A DNA stretch of 64,000 nucleotides from Flavobacterium inviolabile (GCF_013389455.1 NZ_CP058278.1:2914001-2978000); one strand, 5' to 3'. Numbered from the stretch's first letter, positions 33,739 through 44,437 are shown. Notes: generated by a model not told the origin, from the sequence alone. Program-made: numbers and translations.

Positions 33739-36700
33739 TTATCTCATGATATATACCCATCCGGTTTTAACAGTACCGGAATTATCTCCTGTATCAAAAA
33801 CATAATAATAAGTTCCCGTTGGTAAAACAGTTCCGTCAAAAGTTCCGTTTACATTTGAAACGCCTTTCCAGTCGTTTTGATAGCCTCTGGTTTTGTATAC
33901 CAGATTTCCATATCTGTTAAAGATTTCCAATGTATTATTTGGGAAATGTTCGGCACATTTAATGGTGAAAACATCGTTAGAGCCATCCTCATTTGGAGTA
34001 AACTCGTTATAAACCACCAAACACATCGGTTCAACAGAGGCACTTGCCGTATTATTATTAACATCAGCATCTACCGGGTCGGAACTTGCTATCGTTACTG
34101 TATTTAAATAATCGCCTGAGAATAAAACTTTTACAGTGATCGCTAATGTTGCAGACTGATTTGGTCCTAAAGCCGGGATTGTCCAGATTCCGGTGTTGTT
34201 ATTGTAGGTTCCGTTTGAAACGACCATACTCACAAAGGAATATCCGCTCGGAATCACTTCATTAACCACAACATTCTGGAACTGTGCCTGTCCTGTATTG
34301 GTTACCATAATGGTAAATACAACATTATCGTCAATAAATGGTGCAGGATTGTCTACCGTTTTCGTAATGGTAATATCCGAACAGTTGGACACATTCAGAT
34401 TCAGGGTTGCCAGACTAAGAACGGTACAGCCATTTGCATCGTTATAGCTAACATTAACCGAATTGGCTCCTACCTGCGACCAGACAACCGTGATTGTATT
34501 ATCTGCGGTTCCGCCGCCACTCACAACCTGTCCGCCGTTACCAACCGTCCAAACATAGTTGGTCATACCGGCGTTTGTAGTGTAGGTCACCTGATCCTGA
34601 AGACATACGGTAGCCGAACCACCGCTCAAAGTTGCCTGTGATCCGCTGTAGAACTGAACCGCAACGGCTAAACGAATCGAACTTTCACAGCCCGAAACCG
34701 GATCCACTAAAACACCATAGTATGTTCCAGCAGCCGTTATAGGCGTATTTGATGCTAACGGCGTTCCGCCTGCAGGAACGTTATACCAGATCACTCCGGC
34801 TTCGTTTACCTGAATGGAAACCACTGTAGGATTAGCCGTCGGACAGAATTCCTGTACCGCATCGTTAGTAGTTGGTGTTGGGGCATCATTAACCTGAACC
34901 GTAACAGCCAGACGAACAGCACTTTCACAGCCGGTTACCGGATCTACAATTACTCCATAATAGGTCATACCACTGGTTAGTGCCGTAGCAGCCGTAACAA
35001 CAGTACCTCCTGTTGGAGCAGTATACCAGATCACTCCGGTTTCATTCACCTGGATAGACGCTACTGTAGGATTGTTTACTTTACAGAAATCCTGAGTGGT
35101 GTCGTTCGTTGTTGGTGTTGGGGTATTATTTACCTGAACCGTTACCGCCAGGCGAATAGAACTTTCACATCCGGAAGCCACATCCACCAATACACCATAA
35201 TAGGTTGTTCCGCTAATTAACGGTGTGGTAGAAGCTAATGGCGTGCCACCGGTTGGTACATTGTACCAGATCACACCGGTTTCGTTTACCTGGATGGACG
35301 CTATTGTTGGATTACTTTGTGTACAAAAATCTTGTGTTGTATCATTTGTTGTTGGCGTTGGCGCATCGCTTACCTGAACGGCAACCGCCAAACGAATGGA
35401 ACTTTCACAGCCGGAAGCCGCATCTACTAATACTCCGTAATAGGTTCCGGTTACTAATGGTGTGGTCGAAGCCACTACACTGCCTCCTGTTGGTGCAGTA
35501 TACCAGATCACTCCGGTTTCATTCACCTGGATGGACGCTACCGTTGGATTGGTCGACTGACAGAAATCCTGAGTCGTATCATTCGTTGTTGGCGTTGGGG
35601 CATCATTTACCTGAACCGCAACGGCTAAACGTACCGAGCTTTCGCAGCCCGAAGCTGCATCTACTAATACGCCATAATACGTTCCGGTTACTAATGCCGT
35701 GGTGGAAGCCAATGGTGTTCCGCCGGTTGGTACAGTATACCAGATCACTCCGGTTTCATTTACCTGAATGGACGCTACCGTTGGATTGGTCGACTGACAG
35801 AAATCCTGGGTCGTATCGTTTGTTGTTGGCGTTGGTGCATCATTTACCTGAACCGTAACAGCCAGACGAATGGAACTTTCACAACCCGAAGCGGCATCTA
35901 CCAATACGCCATAATAGGTTGTTCCGCTGATTAACGCCGTAGTTGAAGCCACTACACTGCCTCCTGTTGGTGCAGTATACCAGATCACTCCGGTTTCATT
36001 CACCTGAATGGACGCTACTGTTGGATTTGCCGACTGACAGAAATCCTGAGTGGTATCATTCGTAGTTGGCGTTGGCGCATCGTTTACCTGAACCGCAACG
36101 GCTAAGCGTACTGAGCTTTCACAGCCGGAAGCCGCATCTACCAATACGCCATAATAGGTACCGGTTACTAATGCTGTGGTCGAAGCCAATGGCGTTCCAC
36201 CGGTTGGTACAGTATACCAGATCACTCCGGTTTCATTTACCTGGATCGAAGCCACCGTTGGATTATTTACTTTACAGAAATCCTGAGTCGTATCGTTTGT
36301 TGTTGGCGTTGGCGCATCGTTTACCTGAACGGCAACCGCTAAGCGTACTGAGCTTTCACAGCCGGAAGCAGCATCTACCAATACGCCATAATAGGTTCCG
36401 GTTACCAATGCAGTGGTGGAAGCCAATGGCGTTCCGCCGGTTGGTACAGTATACCAGATCACTCCGGTTTCATTTACCTGGATCGAAGCCACCGTTGGAT
36501 TATTTACTTTACAGAAATCCTGAGTCGTATCGTTCGTTGTTGGTGTTGGCGCATCGTTTACCTGAACGGCAACAGCCAAGCGTACCGAGCTTTCACAGCC
36601 CGAAACAGCATCGATTAATACTCCGTAATAGGTTCCGGTTACCAATGGCGTTGTGGAAGCTAATGGCGTTCCACCTGTCGGCACATTGTACCAGATTACG

Positions 36701-39700
36701 CCGGCTTCATTCACGATAATCGATTCCACTATCGGGTTATTTGCTTTACAAAAATCCTGAGTCGTATCGTTTGTTGTTGGCGTTGGTGCATCGTTTACCT
36801 GTACGGCAACCGCTAAACGTACCGAGCTTTCACAACCGGAAGCAGCATCTACCAATACACCATAATAGGTACCGGTTACTAATGCTGTGGTAGAAGCTAA
36901 CGGCGTTCCACCGGTTGGTACATTGTACCAGATCACACCGGCTTCATTGACGATGATTGATTCTACAATCGGATTATTTACTTTACAGAAATCCTGGGTC
37001 GTATCGTTTGTTGTTGGCGTTGGCGCATCGTTTACCTGAACCGCAACGGCTAAGCGTACCGAGCTTTCACAACCCGAAACAGCATCTACCAGTACGCCAT
37101 AATAGGTTCCGGTTACTAATGCTGTGGTAGAAGCCAATGGCGTTCCGCCGGTTGGCACAGTATACCAGATCACACCGGCTTCATTAACGATAATTGATTC
37201 CACAATCGGATTATTTACTTTACAGAAATCCTGAGTGGTATCGTTTGTTGTTGGCGTTGGCGCATCGTTTACCTGAACCGCAACGGCTAAGCGTACCGAG
37301 CTTTCGCAACCAGAAACGGCATTCAGCAAGGCTCCGTAATAGGTTCCGGTTACCAATGGCGTTGTAGAAGCCAATGACGTTCCACCTGTCGGTACACTGT
37401 ACCAGATTACGCCGGCTTCATTAACGATGATTGATTCTACTATCGGATTATCTACTTTACAGAAATCCTGAGTGGTATCATCGGTAGTTGGCGTTGGTGC
37501 ATCGCCCATATTAACAACTACATCCTGTAAGGTTCCCGGTAAATTCGGGCAGGTAGTATTGCTCGACACCGCTACATAATAGGTATACGGGCTGTTTGTT
37601 GTGGTTAAACCGGTTACCGTCAGAGTACCGTTTGCCGCTATGGCATAGGTTACACCGCCAACGGTTCCGTTGGTTATTGGTTGCGTAATATCATTTGTAA
37701 AATACCAGGCAAAAACCGGATTGGTTAACGTCGTGGTTGGCTGAATGCTAACCGGATTCGGATTACTCATACAGGTCTGAACATCGCTCACGGTAATATC
37801 CGTAGCTACTGACGGCGGTAATATTATGAACGTAACCGAAATTCTGTCTGCCGGCAGCGTTTCACAAAACTGATCGGAGCTTACACCCACATAATAAGTG
37901 TGTGTTCCCGGAGTTAATCCTGTTAACGAAAGCGTACTGGTTGTTTGTCCCGGAATCAGGGTCTGAACCGTTCCGTTAAAACTATACCAGTAATAAACCG
38001 GATTGGTTACCGCCGGAGTACTGTTTAACTGTGCTGTTAAGGTAACCGCACCGCCTGGAGCGCACAATGTTGTGTTATTCCCGGAATTAATTAAAATACC
38101 GGTAATCGAAGTCTGTGGCGAGGTAGGTCCCACAATCAGTGTTATCGCCGTTCTGGCCATCACTTCACAACCGCTTCTCACAGGCTGCAGATAAAAGACA
38201 TGTGTTCCCACAGCTAAACTGAAAGGCACCGTATAGGACGTTCCGCTGGTGATCAGATTGCCTCCTGTTGCCGCATCATACCAGTTAAATGTGGTACAAT
38301 TCTGAGGAGCAATGCTCACAAGATCACCATAACATACTTCTATTATTCTGTCGCCGCCGCTGTCTACTACGTCAACAGCTGCTTCTCTTGTAACGGAATG
38401 TATCTGTAAACTATTCAATACGCTTGCCACACCGCCCATTCTGATACGAACGCGGTCGTATGCCGGCGACTGTGCATTGGTAATAATCACGGCTTCTGTT
38501 CCGCCGTTAAGCAGCTGTACCAACAGTACGGAACTGCTGGTATCCAACGCTCCTCCAACCGGGTTATTCCCCATATAACGCTGAATATTCAAACCGGATA
38601 AAAGCCCTGCATTCAATAAGGTTCCCGGTTTGGAAATTCTGATTTTGATAACATCATTTTCCTGTGACGGGCTTCTGAATTTCACGGTCATCTCTGCCGC
38701 TGCCAAAACACCTACACCGCTGGACATCGTAGCAAACGTAGTTTCACTGTTATCAACGGCATTCCAGGCATTGGTTACTCCAACGGTACTCGTTAAAGCG
38801 CCGATACCCAAATCGATATTACCATAAAATACGTCTTCCACATCGCCCGGCTGACAAACCACCGGATTGGAAACTTTTGCATAATAGGCCTCATAAATAC
38901 GGGCACTTTGCGCCACGCTCAATATAGAGCCGATAACAATTCGTATTCCGTCATACGCTTTTGGTCCGGTAGTATTGGACGGTACAAAAGTATATTCAAA
39001 ACTGTTCTCTCCCGGTAATAAGTTCAGCAAGCTTGCCGAAAGCGGTTGCAGGGTTCCGATATCTACAGGATTGCCCAAACCGTCTTTTTTAGTACCGATA
39101 ATCGTAATGGCTCCCAACAGCGTTAAGCCGCTGTATTCCGTACCCACTTTAATGGTAACCGGTGTACCTGCCGGAATAGTCGTATTCCATTGCAGATTCT
39201 GCCAGGTGGTCCCGATGCCCAAAAGTCCGATACCGGTAGTAATGGTTGAGAATGACTGCGGGTTCTGATCGATTGCCGAACCGCCATTCATAACACCACC
39301 TGTAATAATCGAACCGGAACTTTGTGTATTGGCATACACCCTATCCATAAACGGCGGACAGTTGGAAGGATCAATAACGTTAACCGTTACGGAGATATTA
39401 ACCGCACACAGTCCGTTATTGGCCACAGCCGTAAAAGTATAATAACCGGCTGTTGTAAACGGTCCGGCTACGTTAGCCGCTAAAGCAACACCGTTTTGGT
39501 CAAACCAGGTTACGGTTGCATTGGACGTTGACAGTAAGGTTACCGAATCGCCAAGATTTACCGTATAGGTTAACGGCACTACCTGCAACTGCGGTAACGG
39601 ATTTACCGTTACTACTACCGCTTTTCTTTCAGACGGGCAGGTACTACTCGCATTTAAAGCTTCAATATAATATGTCCCTCCTACCGTTATATTGGCTGCC

Positions 39701-41547
39701 TGATCCGGCGTTAAAGGAGTATTCGTGCTATCGAAAAAAGAATATGTTGTATTGCCGGTCGTATCAAAATTTACAATGGCATTTCTAAGATTTACAAATC
39801 CGCAGCCGGAAATGGTCGTCTGAACATCAAGTGTTGTAACAGACAAACCAACCTGTACTTCCGCTAAAGTATTCGCTGCATTTTCACAGGCTCCGGCAAG
39901 TTCCACTGCTATAAAATAACTTCTGGGTGTATTGGTTGCGTTTAACCCGCTAACCGTTAAGGTGCCGGTAACAGGATCTTTCACATAGGTAATTCCCGCA
40001 TGACCGGCAAAACCGGTTGTAATTTCCTGTGTTTTTAACTGATCTGTAAAATATTTGAATGTACCGCCAGATAAAGCTGTTGTTGGTGCTAAAACAGCAA
40101 CACCCAGACAGGAAGCAGCTACATTTGCATTGATGGTTATATCTGTTGCTATCGGAAGGGATGAAACGGTTATCGTAATCGGAACCCTTTCTGAAACAGC
40201 GGTACAGCCTATTTGTCTTGCCGCAACATAATAGGTTGCTGTTGCAGACACATTAGAAATCAGATAAGGTACGTTATAGGCCGTAGTCGCTACCGGAGCG
40301 GTACTGGTAAGACTGTTATACCAGAGCAATTGATTTGTGGAAGCGGTAGTAGCCGTTAAAGATACCGGCTGACCGCTGCAAATGGCCAGATTCTGGTTTG
40401 CAGAAGTTACATCAGGCTTAGCCGGAGAACGATATACATTAAATATTTTGACTGTTTTGGTCACGTTTAACTGTACCAGTGAGGAGATTGTCACCTTAAC
40501 CCTGTCGAATGACTGTCCGGGAGTAAAAGAAACATTGGTTTTCTGTCCGGCACTGAGCAGTCCCAAAACATCTGTGTTGAGCAATGCACCTAATCCGGTC
40601 GAATAGACTACATTTTGCCCGAGCAGCGCTTCTATTTTAATACCGTCTGATACACCTAAATTCAATAGTGAAGGATCATCCAGCTGCAAGGTTAAATGAA
40701 ACTGGTCTGTAGTACTGGACGGCGTTGCAAAATAAATTGTCTGACTTATGGTTCCTGCAACGGTCAGCGCTCCCATACTTACCATGGAATAGCTGTTGTT
40801 ATCCGTATCAATGGCATTTTTCGGATCTGCTACACCTGCACCGCCAACCCCTAAGATATCTACAGTACCTCCGGTACCGTCGAAAGAAGTGGTAAATGCC
40901 GGATTACAAACATCACTGCCTGAAAAATAGAACGCACTGTACACTCTCATGGTATTGATTGTACCCAGCAACAAGGTGTTTGTTAAATCCTCAATTTCAA
41001 TACTGTTATAGCTCACATTGGGTGTTACCGCAATGTAATAATTACCATTGACATCATAAACAAGTCTTGCACTTTCATTGGCAAAACCATTAATCGAAGA
41101 AGCAGAAAATACCGGGGTCGCATTTCCTGTTTGTTTGACATTAACATTAAAGTAGTGATTTCCCAGGGCCAGTGTTCCTGTCAAATTAGCCAGAGCACCA
41201 CCTAAACCACCTCCTAATAAGGTGTTTAAAAGGGTGTTATCGGTCTGGATTCTGATATAGGAAGTTGTTCCTGCCGGTACCGTAGACGGGAAACCCAGTT
41301 CTATTCTTCCGGTATAGGAACCTAAATTAATAGCAATACCACCATAAGATTCCAACGTGGCATAATCGGTAGTACTCACTGAAACCGCGTTACCGGGGGC
41401 AGCTACATGGCTATTATTAGCCAAAAGTTGATTGGCATACACATACGATACCTGTGCGCTGCTATCAACATGAACGAAGAGAAAAAACATTAAAAAAAGC
41501 AGGTAGAGCCTTTTAAAACATTTTTTCAGAGTAAAATTCCAATTCAT
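33739..41547 (-). CDS. giant multidomain adhesin with T9SS type B sorting domain
   Basis: This 2602-residue surface protein has a signal peptide ending near VDSSAQ. A large N-terminal half carries Ig-like/PKD-type domains and two stretches of discoidin-like repeats (SQTIYFATPSSTTDQFHL). Residues ~1349-2297 hold 12 near-identical ~79-residue units with DFC...GCESS cysteine pairs. A PKD-like domain, a DUF11 domain (ITKTVDNPAPFIDDNVVFTI) and a gliding-type C-terminal domain (FTPNEDGSNDVF, EIFNRYGNLVY) follow. The ATG at 41547 (MNWNFTLKK) is preferred over a TTG six bases upstream. It is likely an adhesin or gliding-type protein; the ligand is unknown. Confidence 0.93.
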   Translation of the reverse strand: MNWNFTLKKCFKRLYLLFLMFFLFVHVDSSAQVSYVYANQLLANNSHVAAPGNAVSVSTTDYATLESYGGIAINLGSYTGRIELGFPSTVPAGTTSYIRIQTDNTLLNTLLGGGLGGALANLTGTLALGNHYFNVNVKQTGNATPVFSASSINGFANESARLVYDVNGNYYIAVTPNVSYNSIEIEDLTNTLLLGTINTMRVYSAFYFSGSDVCNPAFTTSFDGTGGTVDILGVGGAGVADPKNAIDTDNNSYSMVSMGALTVAGTISQTIYFATPSSTTDQFHLTLQLDDPSLLNLGVSDGIKIEALLGQNVVYSTGLGALLNTDVLGLLSAGQKTNVSFTPGQSFDRVKVTISSLVQLNVTKTVKIFNVYRSPAKPDVTSANQNLAICSGQPVSLTATTASTNQLLWYNSLTSTAPVATTAYNVPYLISNVSATATYYVAARQIGCTAVSERVPITITVSSLPIATDITINANVAASCLGVAVLAPTTALSGGTFKYFTDQLKTQEITTGFAGHAGITYVKDPVTGTLTVSGLNATNTPRSYFIAVELAGACENAANTLAEVQVGLSVTTLDVQTTISGCGFVNLRNAIVNFDTTGNTTYSFFDSTNTPLTPDQAANITVGGTYYIEALNASSTCPSERKAVVVTVNPLPQLQVVPLTYTVNLGDSVTLLSTSNATVTWFDQNGVALAANVAGPFTTAGYYTFTAVANNGLCAVNISVTVNVIDPSNCPPFMDRVYANTQSSGSIITGGVMNGGSAIDQNPQSFSTITTGIGLLGIGTTWQNLQWNTTIPAGTPVTIKVGTEYSGLTLLGAITIIGTKKDGLGNPVDIGTLQPLSASLLNLLPGENSFEYTFVPSNTTGPKAYDGIRIVIGSILSVAQSARIYEAYYAKVSNPVVCQPGDVEDVFYGNIDLGIGALTSTVGVTNAWNAVDNSETTFATMSSGVGVLAAAEMTVKFRSPSQENDVIKIRISKPGTLLNAGLLSGLNIQRYMGNNPVGGALDTSSSVLLVQLLNGGTEAVIITNAQSPAYDRVRIRMGGVASVLNSLQIHSVTREAAVDVVDSGGDRIIEVCYGDLVSIAPQNCTTFNWYDAATGGNLITSGTSYTVPFSLAVGTHVFYLQPVRSGCEVMARTAITLIVGPTSPQTSITGILINSGNNTTLCAPGGAVTLTAQLNSTPAVTNPVYYWYSFNGTVQTLIPGQTTSTLSLTGLTPGTHTYYVGVSSDQFCETLPADRISVTFIILPPSVATDITVSDVQTCMSNPNPVSIQPTTTLTNPVFAWYFTNDITQPITNGTVGGVTYAIAANGTLTVTGLTTTNSPYTYYVAVSSNTTCPNLPGTLQDVVVNMGDAPTPTTDDTTQDFCKVDNPIVESIIVNEAGVIWYSVPTGGTSLASTTPLVTGTYYGALLNAVSGCESSVRLAVAVQVNDAPTPTTNDTTQDFCKVNNPIVESIIVNEAGVIWYTVPTGGTPLASTTALVTGTYYGVLVDAVSGCESSVRLAVAVQVNDAPTPTTNDTTQDFCKVNNPIVESIIVNEAGVIWYNVPTGGTPLASTTALVTGTYYGVLVDAASGCESSVRLAVAVQVNDAPTPTTNDTTQDFCKANNPIVESIIVNEAGVIWYNVPTGGTPLASTTPLVTGTYYGVLIDAVSGCESSVRLAVAVQVNDAPTPTTNDTTQDFCKVNNPTVASIQVNETGVIWYTVPTGGTPLASTTALVTGTYYGVLVDAASGCESSVRLAVAVQVNDAPTPTTNDTTQDFCKVNNPTVASIQVNETGVIWYTVPTGGTPLASTTALVTGTYYGVLVDAASGCESSVRLAVAVQVNDAPTPTTNDTTQDFCQSANPTVASIQVNETGVIWYTAPTGGSVVASTTALISGTTYYGVLVDAASGCESSIRLAVTVQVNDAPTPTTNDTTQDFCQSTNPTVASIQVNETGVIWYTVPTGGTPLASTTALVTGTYYGVLVDAASGCESSVRLAVAVQVNDAPTPTTNDTTQDFCQSTNPTVASIQVNETGVIWYTAPTGGSVVASTTPLVTGTYYGVLVDAASGCESSIRLAVAVQVSDAPTPTTNDTTQDFCTQSNPTIASIQVNETGVIWYNVPTGGTPLASTTPLISGTTYYGVLVDVASGCESSIRLAVTVQVNNTPTPTTNDTTQDFCKVNNPTVASIQVNETGVIWYTAPTGGTVVTAATALTSGMTYYGVIVDPVTGCESAVRLAVTVQVNDAPTPTTNDAVQEFCPTANPTVVSIQVNEAGVIWYNVPAGGTPLASNTPITAAGTYYGVLVDPVSGCESSIRLAVAVQFYSGSQATLSGGSATVCLQDQVTYTTNAGMTNYVWTVGNGGQVVSGGGTADNTITVVWSQVGANSVNVSYNDANGCTVLSLATLNLNVSNCSDITITKTVDNPAPFIDDNVVFTIMVTNTGQAQFQNVVVNEVIPSGYSFVSMVVSNGTYNNNTGIWTIPALGPNQSATLAITVKVLFSGDYLNTVTIASSDPVDADVNNNTASASVEPMCLVVYNEFTPNEDGSNDVFTIKCAEHFPNNTLEIFNRYGNLVYKTRGYQNDWKGVSNVNGTFDGTVLPTGTYYYVFDTGDNSGTVKTGWVYIMR
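34657..37503 (-). repeat. 12 tandem ~237-bp repeats within the adhesin gene
   Basis: Each unit encodes about 79 residues beginning DAPTPTTNDTTQDFC and ending GCESSVRLAVAVQVN. Adjacent units differ at few codons. They fall into subtypes: NPIVESIIVNEAG in units 1-4 and NPTVASIQVNETG in units 5-11, with unit 12 the most divergent. The array is a candidate for copy-number change by recombination. Confidence 0.95.
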
Positions 41548-42191
41548 AAGCAATAGATTTATAGGTTGTTTTTTTATACAGTATATTAAATAGCACTGTA
41601 AGCTCCCTTATACAAAGGCGCTAACTGCTGGTTAATCATTCATTTATGTTGTTTTTTTCAAGTGTTAAACCTAAACTTCACGAAACAGAAACGGCGATTA
41701 CAATAATTACATGGATTTTCAAAAAGAATCAATTGTACTTTCACTGGGGCACTTCAAATACAATACATTTTGTACAATCAAAACAAATCTATTCTAACAA
41801 AATATTACAATAAATAAACAGAACTTTCTAACACTGATTAAATCAACTTTCAAAAAACATAAAAAACATATTATGCGAACATTTATTTACTTTTATAAAT
41901 GTATTACACATTTTGAGAATATACAAGAAAAAAATACACATAAATTGCAAACTCCAAATAAACTCCTACAAAAACATCTAATTTCCTGTAAAGCAATACT
42001 GTTAAAAATGAAAAAATTTAAAAAATGCTTACAAAAATTACCTAAAAACAAAAAACACAATATTCTCATATTGCGAATATTTATAAAAAAGAAGCCGGAA
42101 GCATCCGTTCAAACAAAATCGCCACTTGCCTCTTGCAGCGAGATTCATTGGAATTGTTTACATAAAGAAGTATTTTTATTACTTTAGCATC
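41548..42191. other. 644-bp gene-free region with possible adhesin promoter
   Basis: It is very AT-rich. A 104-codon plus-strand frame at 41873-42187 starts MRTFIYFYKC but is dominated by Lys/Asn codons expected from AT-rich noise, and I do not accept it. On the minus strand TAGATTTG at 41784-41791 matches the -7 box with a TTG 16 bp upstream, so the adhesin mRNA may carry a leader of about 230 nt. Confidence 0.4.
41784..41791 (-). promoter_or_regulatory. possible -7 promoter box of the adhesin operon
   Basis: The minus strand reads TAGATTTG. The TTG 16 bp upstream is one base short of the usual spacing range. Confidence 0.35.
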
Positions 42192-42950
42192 ATGATTAAA
42201 GTAGCTATTATCGGATCGGGAAATGTGGCCCGGCACCTGATTTCCGTTTTTGAAAAAACAGAAGCCATAACTTTAGTGCAGGCATTTGCCCGAAAAGCTC
42301 AAAATTTATCCGATTTACTGCCGTCAACGAAGATTATCTCGGATTATTCGGAGCTAAAAGATGCCGACATATATATCATTGCCGTTTCCGACGATGCCAT
42401 TGCTGCGGTATCCGAACAACTGAATTTTACGAATAAATTTGTAGTCCATACTTCCGGCAGCAGCGGACTGGATATTCTGAACCCTAAAAACAGAAAAGGA
42501 GTGTTTTATCCGTTACAGACTTTTTCAAAAACCAAAGCGGTCAATTTCAGGGAAGTTCCCTTTTGCCTGGAAAGTGAAAACGAAGCCGATTTTGCCATCA
42601 TGGAGGCTGTTGCCAAAGCAATATCCGATAAGGTTTATGCGGTTAATTCCCGGCAGCGCCAGAGCCTTCATATCGCAGCGGTCTTTTCCTGTAATTTTGT
42701 AAACCACCTGTACCAGATCGGAAATGAAATCTGTACCGAAAATGAAGTCCCGTTTGAAATTTTATACCCGCTAATACAGGAAACCGCCGATAAAATCAAA
42801 ACCCTGTCGCCAAAAGCGGCACAAACCGGTCCGGCAAAACGCAACGACCGCAACACAATTGAAAAGCAACTTTCGTTCCTGGAAAACCATCCGGACAGAA
42901 CAGCAATATACCAACTACTAACAGAATCCATACAGAAAAACAATGTCTAA
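42192..42950 (+). CDS. Rossmann-fold DUF2520 protein (putative oxidoreductase)
   Basis: This 252-residue protein begins MIKVAIIGSGNVARHL, an NAD(P)-binding Rossmann start. The DUF2520 C-terminal helical domain follows, with QRQSLHIAAVFSCNFVNHLYQIG and LYPLIQETADKI. It resembles ketopantoate/pyrroline-carboxylate reductase folds, but its substrate is unknown. The ATG at 42192 is chosen because upstream residues lack any motif. Its last 8 bp overlap the HAD gene, so the two are coupled. Confidence 0.9.
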   Translation: MIKVAIIGSGNVARHLISVFEKTEAITLVQAFARKAQNLSDLLPSTKIISDYSELKDADIYIIAVSDDAIAAVSEQLNFTNKFVVHTSGSSGLDILNPKNRKGVFYPLQTFSKTKAVNFREVPFCLESENEADFAIMEAVAKAISDKVYAVNSRQRQSLHIAAVFSCNFVNHLYQIGNEICTENEVPFEILYPLIQETADKIKTLSPKAAQTGPAKRNDRNTIEKQLSFLENHPDRTAIYQLLTESIQKNNV

Positions 42951-43470
42951 GAGTTACAAAGAATTAATGAACGACATCACTACTTTTATTTTTGATGTCG
43001 ACGGGGTATTAACCGATGGTACCATTCACGTTACCCAAACCGGAGAAATGCTCCGCAACATGAACATCCGTGACGGCTATGCTATGAAAGCCGCTGTCGA
43101 AAACGGCTATACCGTTTGCATCATCTCCGGCGGAAGCAATGAAGGAGTGCGTGTCAGGCTACGCAACTTAGGAATTACCGATATTTATTTAGGGGTACCG
43201 GATAAAGTGGAAACCTTTGATGAGTTTACCGACATCTACAATATAAAAGCCGATCAGGTACTTTATATGGGCGACGATATTCCGGATTACCACGTGATGA
43301 AACTGGTAGGACTGGCTACGTGTCCGCAGGATGCTTCTCCCGAGATAAAAGAAATCTGCCAGTACATTTCCCATAAAAACGGCGGAAAAGGCGCTGTGCG
43401 TGATGTTATCGAACAGGTTATGAAAGTACAAGGGAAATGGATGGAGCATTTTGATGCCAAATACGACTAA
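42943..43470 (+). CDS. kdsC: HAD-superfamily 3-deoxy-manno-octulosonate-8-phosphatase-like (KdsC)
   Basis: This 175-residue C0-type HAD phosphatase has FIFDVDGVLTDGTI with both catalytic Asp residues, IISGGS (motif II), the lysine in PDKVETF, and MGDDIPDYHVM (motif IV). KdsC removes phosphate from KDO-8-P in LPS core synthesis. It overlaps the DUF2520 gene by 8 bp and lies 40 bp before the prenyltransferase gene. The KDO assignment fits length and motifs, but HAD specificity is hard to prove by eye. Confidence 0.88.
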   Translation: MSKSYKELMNDITTFIFDVDGVLTDGTIHVTQTGEMLRNMNIRDGYAMKAAVENGYTVCIISGGSNEGVRVRLRNLGITDIYLGVPDKVETFDEFTDIYNIKADQVLYMGDDIPDYHVMKLVGLATCPQDASPEIKEICQYISHKNGGKGAVRDVIEQVMKVQGKWMEHFDAKYD

Positions 43471-43510
43471 TTCACACTTATAAAACAACCCAAAGCAATT
43501 CATACCGCTC

Positions 43511-44437
43511 ATGCTCAATTTCTTAAAACTAATCCGCTACCAAAACCTGATTATGATAGCCTTAATGCAACTGTTGTTTCGTTACGGCTTCTTAAAGCAA
43601 CAATCCGGCATTGCACTGGCCTTATCCGATTTTCAATATATGTTGCTGGTTCTGGCAACCGTTTGCATCGCTGCCGGCGGATTTGTGATTAACAACATCA
43701 TGGATCAGGAAACCGACAGTATTTCGAAACCCGACGCGGTGGTTGTGGGCAGATCCATTTCGGAAACAATGGCCTATAATATCTATATCGCCGTTACCGT
43801 ACTGGGTGTCGGCATTGGATTTTACCTGTCTAATATTATTGGGAAAGCCAGTTTTTCGACCTTGTTCATTGTAATTGCGGCTACCTTATATTTATATGCC
43901 ACCAGTTTAAAGCAGAGCCTTTTAATCGGCAATATCATTGTTGCATTGCTTTTGTCTGTAAGCGTGATCATCATTGGTGTTTTTGATTTATACCCGGCTA
44001 TCAACGACGGGAATCAGGCGCAGATGAGTGTGCTTTTCCAGATACTGCTGGATTATGCTTTATTTGCTTTTATCATCAATTTTATCCGTGAAATCGTAAA
44101 AGATCTGGAAGACATGGACGGCGACTATAATGCCGGAATGAGTACGCTTCCTATCGTATTGGGCAAAGCCAGAGCGACAAAAGTAGTTTTTGCACTCGCT
44201 TTTATTCCTGTGTTGGCCCTTATTTATTATATCAACAAAAACCTTCTGGGATTACAGTTTGTACTGTATTATGCCCTGCTGTGTATATTAGGACCACTAC
44301 TCTATTTTATCATTAAAATATGGAGTGCCAAAACTAAAACCGAATTCCGTTTTTTAAGCAGTCTTCTTAAAATTATCCTGCTTTTCGGAATACTGTCCAT
44401 CGTGGTCATTACCCTTAACATGAAATACAATGCTTAA
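43511..44437 (+). CDS. UbiA-family prenyltransferase (geranylgeranylglycerol-phosphate geranylgeranyltransferase-like)
   Basis: This 308-residue membrane enzyme has about eight helices. The first Asp-rich motif is NNIMDQETDSISKPD and the second is in DLEDMDGDYNAGMSTLP, which bind the prenyl diphosphate through Mg2+. Bacteroidota homologues in this gene order are annotated as geranylgeranylglycerol-phosphate transferases; the true acceptor is uncertain. It is followed by maf with an 8-bp overlap. Confidence 0.88.
   Translation: MLNFLKLIRYQNLIMIALMQLLFRYGFLKQQSGIALALSDFQYMLLVLATVCIAAGGFVINNIMDQETDSISKPDAVVVGRSISETMAYNIYIAVTVLGVGIGFYLSNIIGKASFSTLFIVIAATLYLYATSLKQSLLIGNIIVALLLSVSVIIIGVFDLYPAINDGNQAQMSVLFQILLDYALFAFIINFIREIVKDLEDMDGDYNAGMSTLPIVLGKARATKVVFALAFIPVLALIYYINKNLLGLQFVLYYALLCILGPLLYFIIKIWSAKTKTEFRFLSSLLKIILLFGILSIVVITLNMKYNA

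Noticed and set aside
35238..36719. Long plus-strand frames opposite the adhesin repeats
   Set aside because: They are antisense shadows created by the repeat's regular codon pattern; the products are His/Leu/Arg-rich repeats with no start signals.
41873..42187. 104-codon plus-strand frame before the DUF2520 gene
   Set aside because: Lys/Asn/Ile-rich composition as expected of AT-rich noise, no signal or domain pattern, and it runs into the start region of the next gene.
42126..42191. 22-residue N-terminal extension of the DUF2520 protein
   Set aside because: The Rossmann motif begins right after the ATG at 42192, and the extension has no conserved-looking content.
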